The notes under the pieces are model-generated. The model was not told the DNA's origin and searched no databases. It saw nothing but the letters and a program-made list of their open reading frames with translations. The translations under genes and the position numbers were made by a program. Shown one piece after another: positions 11,424 through 23,427 of a stretch of 64,000 bases of DNA. Position 1 is the stretch's first letter. Every line of letters starts with the position of its first letter. This DNA comes from Sarcocystis neurona. Taxonomy: Eukaryota > Apicomplexa > Conoidasida > Eucoccidiorida > Sarcocystidae. The DNA lies in the NCBI GenBank assembly GCA_000727475.1, contig KL647290.1:327472-391471 (forward strand). The letters are read 5' to 3'.

Positions 11424-12120
11424 GTGAGACCCTGTCGACAGCTGCCACAGCAGCCGTCCCTAGCAGCAGCAGCAACCGCGCGACAAACAGCAGCGGCCAG
11501 CTCAGACAGAAGCAGCAGTAGCTCTGAACAGCAGCAACCGGAACAGCAGCTAAGTGAAATGATGTAGCAGCAACCAGCTCAGGGAGAAGCACCAGTAGCT
11601 CTAGACAGCAGCAGCAGCAGCAGGCACAGGCAAAGGAATAGTCCGGGCGTGCGCGGCACTCGCAGAAGAAGACGCTCAGCAGCAGAGACTGAGGCAGCAG
11701 TGGTGGCGCGGCGCTGCGATGAAGGAGCAGCAGCCGCTGCAGCATGGACCCCTCCTCCGATCGCAGCAGCGGGTGGGAGAAACCGCCGCAGCAAGAGGCA
11801 GATATGCAACCAGCGGCAGTAGCACCGACAACGTAGCTGCCGCAGCAGCAGGGCGATGGAATGGGGCGTCAGATCTGCAGCAGCAGCAGCAGCAGCAGTC
11901 GCGCTACCTCGTTGGGGTGGCCGCTGTGCTCCGCAGAACTGCAAGGACGCACAGACTGAGCGACAGCCTCGGGTCGTCTTCTGCAGCGGAAAGAGTGGTA
12001 GCTAGCCAGCAGCAACGGCAGTAAGAGTAACGAGCAGCAGCACCGTGGTGGGATGATTTACACATATTTGTTCTGGCTTGCTGTGGCTGGGAGGAAGCAT
12101 GTTTTTTCTTCCCCCCTCAG
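11424..12120 (+). other. Probable intron, CAG-rich
   Basis: The donor is GTGAGA at 11424. The acceptor has a long T/C tract (GTTTTTTCTTCCCCCCTCAG) ending at 12120. The body is CAG-rich with open but repetitive frames on both strands. Confidence 0.45.
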
Positions 12121-12915
12121 CTGGTGCTGCTGCGTTTCGGCCACTGCCGTAGCATATCTGCTGCCAACCGTAGACGCAGCGCTCTGCTGCTGTCAGGCAT
12201 TTGTCATTCCCTGCCTCTGCTGCTGCTCCAGCGGCCTCGTTTTTGTTCCGCTGTTCCAGCTGCATCGCCTCCTGCGGCTGCTGCTGCTGCCGTTCTCTCT
12301 CTACACCGCACGTTGCTTCAGGGCGTGCTGCTGCTGCTGTTGCGTCTGCGTCGCGACGTCCTGCTGGTCTTGCTGCTGCGCTGCGCTCACCTGCCCCACT
12401 GGAGACGAGACAACACACGCGTGTCACGTAGAGGCCTATGTATGTGTACGCGTATTCTTCTTCTTTATCGTCTGCGTGGAGCATTCGCTGCTGCTGCTGC
12501 TGCTGTTACAGGTGGTATGTGTGTCTGCTGGGTTTCTGCGATGTTGCCTCTCTCCGCCGTCTCTGTCTTCTTCCTTCCTCCCGCTGCTGCTGCTGCTGCT
12601 TCAATTGCGTCGATATTTGCCGGCCTGCTCTTGTCGCTCTTTCAGCTGGTGCGTCCTGTGCTTTGTGTCGCTTCCACGCTCTGCTGCGTTTTGTCGCTTG
12701 CGTTCGTGCTCGTTTGTTGGCTGCTGTCTTGCTGCGGCCTCGCCTTATGCTGCTGCTTCGTTTCTAGGGTTGCTGCTGCTGCTGCGTTGTCCCGCGCCGA
12801 ACTGCTGCTGCTGCGCATTCTCCGGTGCCTCCGGACTGCAGCTGCAGCTGCGTACTTCTGCTGCAGAGGATCTCTTCGACTTCGTACATTTGCTGCTGCT
12901 GCTGCTGCGGCGCTG
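12121..12915 (+). CDS. Candidate exon of multi-pass membrane character, Cys/Leu-rich
   Basis: After the strong acceptor at 12120, one base completes the codon split at 11423. The frame reads ATAVAYLLPTVDAALCCCQA, FVIPCLCCC, then GLVFVPLFQLHRLLRLLLLP, later VRVFFFFIVCVEHSLLLLLLLQ, and ends LRTSAAEDLFDFVHLLLLLL before a GCTG|GTGATT donor (12916). Several stretches could be transmembrane helices. CTG repeats bias all frames toward hydrophobic residues, and the overlapping frame from 12124 is also hydrophobic. The frame choice depends on phase at both ends. Unknown family. Confidence 0.4.
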
Positions 12916-12979
12916 GTGATTCTCTTCGCACCCGTTCTGAGGGCGGGTTACTGGCTCCTGCTGCTGCTGCTGCTCATAG

Positions 12980-14183
12980 CTTGATCCTTTGCTACTTCCC
13001 TCCTGCTGCTGTGCTGCCTTGTTGTGTCGTGTTCTACTGCCTCCGGCTGGTGCTGCGGCCGCTCCTCACTGTCTATGTTGCTGCAACGCTTGCCTTTCTC
13101 TGCGGCCGCGCTGTGGCACACCGCAGACGACCTGCTGACGAAGAGGAGCAGAGCGAGACGCAGGCGAAGCCGAGCAGGGGAAAAAGAAGAAGAAGACGAT
13201 TTGCTGCAGTGGCTGACCCAGATGCTGCTGCTGCGTGCGGCTCGTTCTGGAGTGTCACCCTGTCGCCATCTCTGCTGCTGCGCCCGTACAGCGTCGAAGA
13301 GATCGACCGCAAGCGACTGCAGCAGCAGCAGCGACAGGCGCAGCAGCAGCAGGAACAGCAGTATGTGCAGCAGTACGTGCAGCAGTACGAGCAGCAGCAG
13401 CAGGTCGAGAAACAGCAGCCGTGTGGGCAGCAGCCGTGTGGGAGTGACCTTGTGTGGGGGCAGAGACAGGAGGAGGACGTCGGTCGTTGCCGCAGGTCGG
13501 TGAAGGACGAAGAGTGTGGGGAAGATTTCTCAGCAGCAGCAGCGTCAGCGGCGACAAGAAATGGCAGCCGGGGGCCAGCAGCAGCGGCAGCGAAGGACGA
13601 AGAGGGGAATAGTGGAGCAGGAAGAGCAGGAGATGCAGCAGGAAAACGGGATAGACAGGTGTTTCCTGCGAAGGTGGCAGCAGCAGGGGGCAGGGGCCCT
13701 AGGGAAGAAGCAGCAATAGCAAGCAGCAGAACATGCGAACATGGGGCAGAAGCAGCAGCGACAACAAGAAGAAGAATAACAGAGGGAGAGCGTCGCGCGA
13801 CCCTATGGCTAGGGGTTCTGGACTGCAAAGATATAGCAGCGCACCTCCAGCGTCTGCAGCAGCTGTTACAGCAGCAGCTTGCTGCTGGGAGAGTGTTGCT
13901 GACCCAGGCTCAGAAGCAGCTGCGAGAAAAGAAGAAAAGTGAGGACGGAAAACAGGAAGGGGAAACAACGGAAGAGCACCAGCAGCACGAAGAGACAGAG
14001 CAGCAGCTCTGGCAGCAGCTCTTCCCAAGTGCGGCTGCTGCTTCCGCTGACGACGCCGCCGCTCTGGCTGCTACTGCAGCTTCTCATGTGATTTCTGTGC
14101 CGCCCGCAGTCGTGGGCTTTGCTCCGCAACAAGGCGGCGTGCTCGCTATTGCAGGCGGCTGTGCGGCCCTACGCTTCGTCAAG
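12980..14183 (+). CDS. Candidate exon: membrane helix, poly-Gln, coiled coil, conserved end
   Basis: A 64-base intron (12916-12979) with GT...TCATAG ends precedes it, and phase is kept. The start is hydrophobic (VVFYCLRLVLRPLLTVYVAA and TLAFLCGRAV), a likely transmembrane helix. A basic stretch follows (RGKRRRRR), then SVTLSPSLLLRPYSVEEIDR and a long Gln tract. Later come a Leu/Gln-rich coiled-coil-like segment (DIAAHLQRLQQLLQQQLAAG) and VISVPPAVVGFAPQQGGVLA...LRFVK. It ends at AAG|GTAAAA (14184) on a codon boundary. The same strand fits 12121 and 16024. Function unknown. Confidence 0.5.
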
Positions 14184-16023
14184 GTAAAAAGCAGGAATAC
14201 AGCAGCAAAGTCCCCAGCAGCAGTAGCAGAGTCCGTACCTGCAGCAGCAGCTGAGGCCGCAGCAGCAGCAGCAGAGTCCGTAGAGTCCGCAGCAGCAGCA
14301 GCAACAGAGTCCGCAGCAGCAACACAGTCCGCAGAGTTTGCAGCAGCAGCAGCAGGGTCCGCGGCAGCAGCAGGATCGCGTGACATGAGACAGGAACACA
14401 GCCTGCTGCAGCAACAGTCGCAGCTAGAGACTTGCAGCAGCAGCAACGGGGTAGAAACATGCGCAGGAACTGGGGGGCAGCGGCGCCATCGCAGCGGCAG
14501 CGCCGTCGCAGTAGCAGCAACCGGCGGGCGGTAGCCGCAGCAACTAACACAGCAGACGCGTATACAAGTCGCCGAGCAGGAACAGGAGCAGCAGTATCGG
14601 GCGGCAGGAGGCAGCAGCTCGTAGCAAGAGAGGGGACGGAGTCGCAGCAGCAGCAACTGCCGATACAGCAGCACGGCAGTGTAGGTCGTCGGTGGCAGCA
14701 GCAGGCGAAACTCGAGAGGCGTGGAGAGCGAAGCGAGCAGCGACAGGTCTCCAAAGCAGCAAGAGGCAGTTGCTGGTTTGCAACAGCCCCTCGTACATAG
14801 CAGCAGCAGCAGAGAATAAGAGAAAGAACAGTAGCAGAAACACGGAGGAGAGGAAGGGCAGCAGGGGTTGGAGCGGCAGCAGCACCAGCAATTGGCAAAG
14901 CAGCAGCGACACGTCGAAAAAGCGCAGACGAATCACTTGTGCGGCTTCCATCGGCAGAGGGGAGCTGCTGCAGCGACGCCTTCGCAGCAGCAAAGAAGCA
15001 GCCGCAGCGGCAGAAGTGGCTGCCTGACGCGTCCGTGTGCCGCTGAGTATGGCGTCAGGGCAACAGCAGTACAGAGACGGCCAGCAGCAGCACTGCTTGA
15101 ACGAGCCTTTGTTTTCTTATACATGGTTTAGCTTGCTTGCCAAGAATTTTGAAGGCACGCTCTCTCACGTACGTATGTGTGTCCACGCATCTTCCTGTAC
15201 ATTTACACGTCCAACACATACGTTTCCTTGTGGATGTACGTAACCGTCCATCTCTGTCTCTCTCTCCGTGTCTCTCTCTCTATATATACATATATATCTA
15301 CATAAATATACACATACATATATATATATATATATGCGTGTACGCAGCGCCTGCTCTGCAAACTGCTGCTGTGAGGGTGGACTGCTGTTGCGGACGGTGT
15401 GTGCCCCGCTGCTGTATATCCGCTGTTGTTGTGCTGCTGCTTTGATTTGACCGCTGTCTGCTCCTGCTGGTGTGTGTGTGGCGCTGCTGTTAGTATGCTG
15501 CGGCTTCTGGACCCCGTGCTGCCACGGCGGCTGCTTCTTCTACCTTTCTGCAGCTGCTGCTTTGTGGTTTTGCTGCTGGGGCTGGGGCTGCTCTGTGTGT
15601 GGTGCGACTCTTACCCGGTCGCTGCTGCTGACGCTTCACATACCGCTGCTGTGAGTGGGCTGCTGCTGCTTATTTGACGCCGCCGGTGGGGTTCCGTCTG
15701 GGGCCGTTCTTTCTGCGGTGTTGCTGCTCGTCCCGCCGCTGGCACGCCGCGTACAGCGCTGCTGTGGATGTGCTGCTGCTTTGTTTTCTGTGCAGCTCCT
15801 GCTCCTGTTGCTCTTGCTGCTGCTCGCGCTGCTCTTGCTTCTGATCTTGCAGCTCTTGCCGCTGCTCCTGCTGCTCTTTCTGCTGTTCCTCCTGCTGCTG
15901 CCTTTCTTGCAGCCGCTGCTCTTCCTGGTGCTGCACCTTTTGCTGCTCCTGTTCTTGCTGCTGCTGCTCACGCTGCTCCTGCTCATGCTGCTGTTGCTCT
16001 TGCTGATGTTGCTGCTGTTGCAG
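14184..16023 (+). other. Probable intron, CAG then CTG rich
   Basis: CAG-rich to about 15030, then an AT microsatellite near 15270-15340, then CTG-rich to a TTGCTGCTGTTGCAG acceptor (16023). Strand bias switches from CAG to CTG within the intron. Frames here are repeat translations. Confidence 0.4.
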
Positions 16024-16131
16024 AAAAATGGGCTTGAAGGAACGTGGGAGTTGGAAGGATCGTTGCATCCGTGGACGTATTATTTGCGACGACTTTTTGA
16101 AGTGCAACCCTTCGCTTTGACTGGGTACTGA
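16024..16131 (+). CDS. Candidate terminal exon ending WTYYLRRLFEVQPFALTGY
   Basis: After the acceptor at 16023 a repeat-free frame begins at a codon boundary, matching the donor at 14183. It reads KNGLEGTWELEGSLHPWTYY and LRRLFEVQPFALTGY, then TGA (16129-16131). The clean switch from Leu repeats to a mixed aromatic-rich peptide with a nearby stop is what a last exon looks like. Joined from 106, the exons give about 2,350 residues inside the window if the G-run slip is corrected. I do not recognise the tail. Confidence 0.5.
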   Translation, partial: KNGLEGTWELEGSLHPWTYYLRRLFEVQPFALTGY

Positions 16132-17325
16132 AGGAAATTAATGCCGCAGCAAAGAGATGCAGACGCCTGAGCAGCAACAGCAGACCCCACGCGTATACCG
16201 CAGCGCAGTAGGACGTGGTAGACGTACACAACAACAGTTACAGCAGCAGCAGCATCAAGAAGTGGGCGTCAACTGGGCAAGAGGAGGCGCAGCAGTAGCA
16301 GCAGGAGCAAAGCATCGGCCTGCAGCAGAATAACAGCAGCAATAGCCAGTTGTCTGAGTCCACATGACTGACAGCAGCAGGAGGCAGGACCCCGCGCAGC
16401 AGGGGAGATAGCAACGTGTGCGGGCGTCATTAACGAACCAGCCGCAGCAGCAGCAGGAACAGCAAAGCTACAGCTGGCGCAGTAATCAGAAGATCTATGC
16501 TACGACAGCAGCTGCAAAAACTACAGCACACGCGGTCCTGGTTCACGTACAGATTTGCGGCAGCAGCAGAAATCACCACGCAAACAACAGCAGCAGCAGC
16601 ACGCGGGCCACGTACACAGCAGCAGCAGCAAGTGGTCTACACGGGAGGGCAGCAGCCAAGGCAGAGGAAACAGCAGCAGTGAGGTGGGGCAGCACACAGA
16701 GAAGAACGGATTCGGCAGAGAGAGCAAGACGCTAGTGGGCAGCACGAACAAGCGCTGCAACACAAAAGGCAAACTTGCAGCAATAGTGAGAAAATGCCTG
16801 TGTTTTGTACCTTTGCTTTTGCGCCCATGTATTATCTGTACGTGTATGTGTGTATCCAGCGTACATCTCTTTGATCACGGTCCACTTAGACGCACGGGGC
16901 TGACGCAGTAAACTGACCAGCAGCAGCAACAGCAACACGGACGGCAAACAGACGAGTATGCCCGTAGTATTGCTGTAACACCCGGTGTCGCAAGCGCTGC
17001 TGCACCAGACTCCCCGCGAACGGCAGCAGGTCCAGTTGCTGCGTGCTGCAACCAGTTTGAAATGCACGCGACAAGAGGAACCCAGTTGAAGAGGACGCAG
17101 AACACGGGAAGCACACACACACACACACAAAATTTGAAAGAACAGCGGACGACCGGCTGCAGCAGCACCAGCAACAGTCACCACGTAATGTAACAATACC
17201 CAAGGGACGGTCGCGGCAGCAGCAGGAACCGTCGCAGCTGCAGCAGGACTGGCAGACACGCGCGCTCACACCTCGACAGATGGAGGTATCGTAGCTGCTG
17301 CTGCTGCTACATAGACCCAGGCGAC

Positions 17326-17357
<32 letters not shown>

Positions 17358-20300
17358 GTATATGTATACTCATATGCATATACATGTATATACCAGCGTG
17401 AGCGGCGACCTCTTCTTGGGAGTCAGTTTTCCCTTGCGACTTTATCCATAGGTGTGGTACACGTGTATAATAGGAAACACGTCTCAATAACTGCAGCTTT
17501 TGGTATGTTAATACCTACGTAAATACACACATATTTGAATATTTCCACGGTCATATTGCGACTTTTTCGAATCATCATTGCACGTATATATACACGCGCA
17601 GAAGGTAAAAATAAGTTCCTTGCTGATGGACGGGAACGCAACCTCTTGGTTTATAAGAACGTTGCCGCTGCAGCAGTTCTGCCCGCTGGTTAGCGAATAT
17701 CAAAAAGAAACTCGTCTGTGTGTACGCAAACATATGAACTTACACATTTATATCTGCAAAGATGTATATACGTACGTAAGATGATATACGTAGATGCGTG
17801 TACGGATGTGTGTGTGTATCTGCGTTTGTGGACCTACGGAAAAGTGGCAACGCTACGGGACATTCAAGGGGGCGCAGAGCGTTATGCTCGCAAAGAAAGA
17901 ATAACGCAACCTGGCACAAAACTTGTGTCAAAGTGGGCAGCTGACAAAAATCTACCGCGTTACCGGCAATGATAGAAAGCGACAAACTAACGACGCTGTA
18001 AAAGGCAGGAAGGACAGCACGTCACTGGCTGGGATTTGCACAGATGAAGAACAACACAGTCGACTTTGATGAAGGAAGGGCAATACAAGTTGGTCGTCCT
18101 TTTAGCGTGACAGAGGAGGGGGGAGGGCCTAACAGCAGGTGGAAGCAGCACTGTCTTCAGCGAAAACTGAGAACACCGTCACCGTTGCGGAAGTTTGAGA
18201 GGTGGCGCTTGAGAGTTAAAAAGGCGGCCATTAGAACAAGCAAGCGACGAAAATCCCATCTTTCTTTCTGGGAATGTAGTGCAGGTGATAGAGAGAGGTA
18301 GTAGGCGGAAAGCGACAGTGCTACTGTAAATGAGGTAGACGCCTTGCAGCACTTTTGCCCACTTTTTCTAGGCAGAGTCTGCGCACTCGTCTCGCACTTC
18401 GGACGTGTAACTCTCTTGGTGTGAAATATTTTATTTCTTGCTTTTCTCTCTACGTGTTTTCACAGGCAACCCCACAGATACACCTAGTATATGTATGTAT
18501 ACATATACATGTATATAAAAGTATGTGTACACGTGCATAGGCTTGTAGTTAACATATTCGCACGCATGCTCCTGAATATGTTTGTGCAGACTTGCAAGAA
18601 TACACCTACGCATAGCTACGTATATTTGCACAAGTCGACTTGTTTTTTGCAAGCAAGATTGTCTTTTTCCACGTGCAAGGACATCGCTACGAATGTGATA
18701 GTCCAGTTCGTGTCAGAACTGAGCTAGAAGACACTGGAGCGCCCTTCCACAAACAGTTATGAGGACAGTTTGAGCAGATACCCGAACGCAAATTTCACGC
18801 CAGTACGCGACGTGAGGAGGGACGAATCAGTTTGTAAACGATACTGCATGCTGAGTAAATCAGGTGCTGAGTAAATCAGGTGCCGAATTACAAAGAAGAT
18901 GCTGCCGTGAGCGTTGTCGTAGTTCAGGGACTGACAGCAGCAGGAGAAGCAGCGTCAGCACCACTACGGAAAATAGTTTTAAAATCAGTAGCGAAAGATA
19001 GAACAACAGTCACAGCAACAGAGCTCAGCAGCAGCAGCGGCCGATTAGCGGCAGCAGCGTCCGAATAGCAGCAGCAGCGGCCGAACGTCAGCAGCAGCAG
19101 TGAGAGAGGGCTTCGCAACAACACTGAGGAACGGACCAGTAGCAGCAACAACTGCTGCTGTTGCTGGTGTGCAACAGCAGAGCAGACAGACGCGACAGGT
19201 GATCACACAGAGGCAGCAGAGTTGCACCCCTATCATTGCCACGTGCTCTGTGAAAGCAGCGCGAGGAAGTGCCGGTTGTCCCGCAGATGGCGTGATCAGG
19301 CAGCAGTAGAGTTAGGAACTGGGGAAAATTCTCCCGGCAGCAACAAATTCTGCGGGTCAGCCACTCGTTCGCCTCAAGGCTGCAGGAGGACGTTGGGGTG
19401 CTGGTGACTGACACTGGGGCTGCCGATTTTACACACTAACAGAACTAACGCATCACCTGCAGTAGGCACGGGCGTGTATTAGCTGTTGCTTGTTCTGCTG
19501 CAACGGCAGCAGCTGACAATAAATCTACTGTTTCTACGAGCATGCAGGCTGCAACAACAGGCAGAAGATCGACCCAGCGTGCTGCTCTCTCGTTCTATCT
19601 CCTGGGTGCAACTGCTGTAACGCGAGCACTGTAAAACCAGATACCCGTGACGACAGTTGACCAGCAAGGTCCTGCAGGTGAGCATTTAGCCGGCTGGGTG
19701 GGGTTGCAACGCGCTTCAACAAGAGGTTTAATCGAGGGGAACAGCCAGGGTTACGATCTTCGTATGCCTTTGCTTTGTGCTGCTGACCTAGCGTGTCTGA
19801 GAGGTCGGGTGCCCAAGGCAGAAACTTAGGTTCCGCCAGAGGCACTCTACCCAACTACCAGTCTTCCACACGGCTTAATGTATCTTCTGCTCAGAATTTT
19901 CCCTTTGTGCATTTGTCGGGACTAGTAGAAATCGTATCCAACATTACAAACGCCATATATATATATATATCTTTACGTATGTACACAAGTCATGGACAAC
20001 AGCGCATGAGATGATCTTCATTGCAGGGTTCAATGCGCTTCCACGGACAGCGTTTTTTATCTTGACATCCTGAGTGAAACGTCACAGTACGAGCATGAAA
20101 AACATGTAGATATATATGTATATACGCGCAGATATATATCAACGCATGTAGCATTATTTGAGCAGACATAGAGGCTCGAATGGACATCGGAGATTCACTG
20201 CCGCGTGATTCACCTTGTAGTCATCCAGTTCATCAGAAGCTCAGCGGGCAGTACTCTTTCCACAGGAGGTACCACACTATTTTGCATCCGCTGCAGCTCT

Positions 20301-21604
20301 ACCGATGGAACACATAGATATACGCATAGATACTGCTACGCCGAAGTATTGCGGCCTCGCTCCAGCTCCTTGGGCAAATACTACTTCGAAGACAACACGG
20401 AAGTTTGCGCACGTTGAATGGACCTGCTCTTAAACATAAAGAAATAAGCTTTTCTTTCAGTGACGGTGCTGCTGCTGGTGGAGGAGAGAAGACAATGTGT
20501 GGAGTGTCTGGTGTTGGAGAAGGAAGAAGCTTCTCTTACGCTTGCGTACTTAAGCAAAAGAATAGTGAAGGAGTACAGTAGCTTTCTTGGCGTCCACGAG
20601 CAGGAAGCCACACTACTTCTTATCCATTCTTGACCTGATCTGAGTGCTACTATCTCATTCTGCTATCCAGTAGGACGTATACACGTAGTGCATAGAAATT
20701 TTTACCTAGTACCAACGCATACATATACATATACATATATATAGGTGTGTGCAGATATTCATTCATGCTCACATTCATCTTGCTGTCCCTACGACTATTA
20801 TCAGTAATATTGGTCTAATTTCTCACACTCACTATAACTGCGGCAATTCGTCTTATATCAGCTAGCGTTACGACCACTGCTAGTTGTGCAAGAACAAGTA
20901 TTTCTGCTTTCTGTCAGTGTAACAGAAGCATCGAGCAATACTGGATTGCAACAAGTAGCCTACCTACAAGCCCGTGACAACTACACTCCTCACTGAAATC
21001 GTACACGAACTACTACTCCTAGTACTACTACTACTACTGCTACTACTACTACTCCTACTACTACTACTTCTGTTTATCCGAGTACTTCTACAACTGTAAC
21101 TACAACTACTCCTACTACTATTACTACTATTACTACGACTGCTACTACTACTACTACTACTACTTTGCCACTACCACTAACACTACTACTAGTACTATCA
21201 CTAGTACTACTACTAGTCGCGCGGCTCACACAACGACTGCTGATATTACTATCACAACTATTAGTACTCCTACTACTCTTTCTAACACTAGTATTGTTGC
21301 TGCTACGACTTTCAGTACTACAAGGAACAGTACAAGCAGTAATCTTGGAAGAATTACGATTACGGCAACACTCGTGTAACTCGAATCACAAAAGGCAACG
21401 CCAGCGTCAATTATTGTAGGCAGTACTACTTTCCGTGTAACGTTTGTCTCCCCCGACTCTGCAGCTCCTAAGACTCACAGCAAACTCCTAGCATTACTAT
21501 AAGTATCAGTGCTACAACCGCAAACCATACTCCGCCTCTTCCTTTTCTGCTACTGTGCTACGCTCGCTCTCTTCAGCCTCCCGTGCTTGTAAGCAATCTT
21601 CTTT
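16132..21604. other. Intergenic: transition from triplet-rich to triplet-poor DNA
   Basis: To about 17.3 kb it is CAG-rich with no convincing gene. After a TA microsatellite at about 17326-17390 the triplets drop sharply. Weak leftovers are a + frame 18044-18301 (MKNNTVDFDEGRAIQVGR start, 85 codons) and a CAG patch at 18900-19310 that includes a possible + exon (18880-19068, NYKEDAAVSVVVVQGLTAAG). Neither has supporting context. A near-exact 16-base unit (CTGAGTAAATCAGGTG) is duplicated at 18851-18883. Confidence 0.4.
20998..21310. repeat. Degenerate (ACT)n triplet tract
   Basis: About 300 bases of ACT/ACA/CCT triplets on the + strand, with runs of eight or more ACT. In one frame it reads as Thr-rich, in another as Leu-rich. 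It lies about 300 bases beyond the stop of the WD40 gene. The triplet family differs from the CAG repeats found elsewhere in the window. Confidence 0.75.
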
Positions 21605-23427
21605 TCAGCAAGCGCCTGACGAGTTGCTGCTGTTGCTGCTGTTGCTTTCCCTTCTTTCCGCCAAAGCAAAAGCATGCACATCACCTGAAGAAAGCTCTAT
21701 GATTGGTTCATCTTTGGGTAAGCACGCGAGTACTGCATCGGGCAGAAGAGAAGGTTCTACACGTATGTCTGCACGCCGCGCACTGAGTTGTTGCTGTTCC
21801 ACCTCCAACTCTTTGACACGCGTGTGCAGCTGCAAAAGGCGCATCTGCGCCACATTTTCATCATCGGTTTTGTTATCTTCCGAAGAAGAGGTATCCTCTG
21901 CACATGAGAAATAACCGCTTGAATCTGCATTAGCTTCTTCCTCTCTGTCCAAGTCTAGCACCCAAAGACGTCTTGGATGCTTAAGCTGCAACCCTCTGGC
22001 TGCTGCTGCTTCTTCAGCAGCACGTGACTCTCCTGCTGCAGCAGCTACGGCATTGCTGCTTTGGGCGTGCAGATCCCCAACCAGAAACACGGGATGTTGC
22101 AACTGCGAGAAGGCGTTCGTGGGAGCAGCAGTCAGGCTTACATGCGGCTGCCTCTCCGGCTGCGCCGCTCTCTGCTGTTGCAGGTGAAGAACATCTTCAC
22201 AAGAATGGGCTGCGTAAGGTTTCGTTGTTCTGAGTGCAGTTGCAAAAGTAGCTGCAGGACAGGGGGCACGTGCTGCGCAGGAAGCATTCCGTAACCCGTC
22301 TTCAGCTGCCTGCGTCCATGACCGAGCAGCTGCGGAAGAATAGGAAGCACGGGAACTGCCGCTGTTCCTCCTCCCAGTATTTGCCGCCTCCGCTATATCA
22401 AGAAAAAGTGCTGGCACTGCTACATCACTTGATATACCTGAAATATCCCATATTCGTGCAGCGCCATCTCCACCAGCTGTGAGCAGCAACAAGCGTTTTC
22501 TACGGGTACTCGTGCTTCTTCGATAAGAATTACTTAGCTGGGGATTTGACAGCGTCATACCTGCGGAATTAATCGCTGCCAGCTCCCCCGCTTCTCGTCT
22601 CGCTGCTGTGTTCGCCGCTACAATCGCAACAGTGTCTGCTGGTGCAACGGACCCTCCGGTTACACACGCACCTCCTTTCGTTGTTCCTGCTGTCGTTGCA
22701 GCAGGACGACATCTACCCTTGTTGCTAAGCGGCAGTAGCTGCATACTCTTTAATCCGTCACGGTGTGCATGCCAGGAGGCGACAAGGCGAACTGGTGCAT
22801 GTAAGAACAAAGGAGTTGATTCTCTTCCGTTTAACAAACTTGAAAACCCATTCAGCGTCTCCCTAGTCCCTCTATCATTGTAACTACCGTCGCCTGCATA
22901 GTTGTTGCTGTTGCGGTTTCTGCGGACCCCCTCCTCGTCTACATCCACGCCTCCTGTAGCGGAAGTCATTTTACCGCCTGATGCTGTCCGTCTATTTGAG
23001 CCAAACGTAACGGCGCCAGCAAGAGGGATTGCTGCAGGATCACCTGCTTCCCCCAGCAGTATTTCTCCGCTTTCTCCAGCGACTGCTTCTTGGTACTCTG
23101 CAGTCTGCTGCCGGCTCACGTCGCCAGTAAGACCGTGGCTCTTTCGTGCGTGCGGATTCAGAGAAGACCGATCACTGCCCTGTAACTCTGGTTGCTGCTG
23201 CAGAGGTTGGGCGACTTTCCTGCCGGTTTCTTCCTTCACTTCGACGAACGAGACTCCCCGACGAGCATTCCCCACACGAGAGCTGTCGCCAGCGGCGCTG
23301 GAGCGTCCTGAGGGTGAATGCTGCTGCTGTTTGATTGAAACAACAGAACCAGTGGTTGAACTTCGTCCACTAGCACCACCCGCCCCAAACGAGCGCGATT
23401 CTTTCCGTAGGAGGGCGGGTGTATTTT
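21605..23427 (-). CDS. Last exon of EF-hand/WD40 repeat protein
   Basis: The frame is open from at least 23731 down to TGA at 21607-21605. The coding part probably begins after CATTACAG (acceptor bases 23429-23428), in phase with the donor at 26045; GTAG nine bases earlier also fits. It encodes a Ser/Arg-rich linker, then a last WD40 blade: VRLVASWHAHRDGLKSMQLL, an insert, and LLLLTAGGDGAARIWDI. Later sequence is acidic (FSCAEDTSSSEDNKTDDEN) with a short coiled-coil-like stretch (LLQLHTRVKELEVEQQQL) and an Asn/Ser-rich end. This blade completes the repeat series of the upstream exon, hence the join. Intermediate small exons cannot be excluded. Confidence 0.7.
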
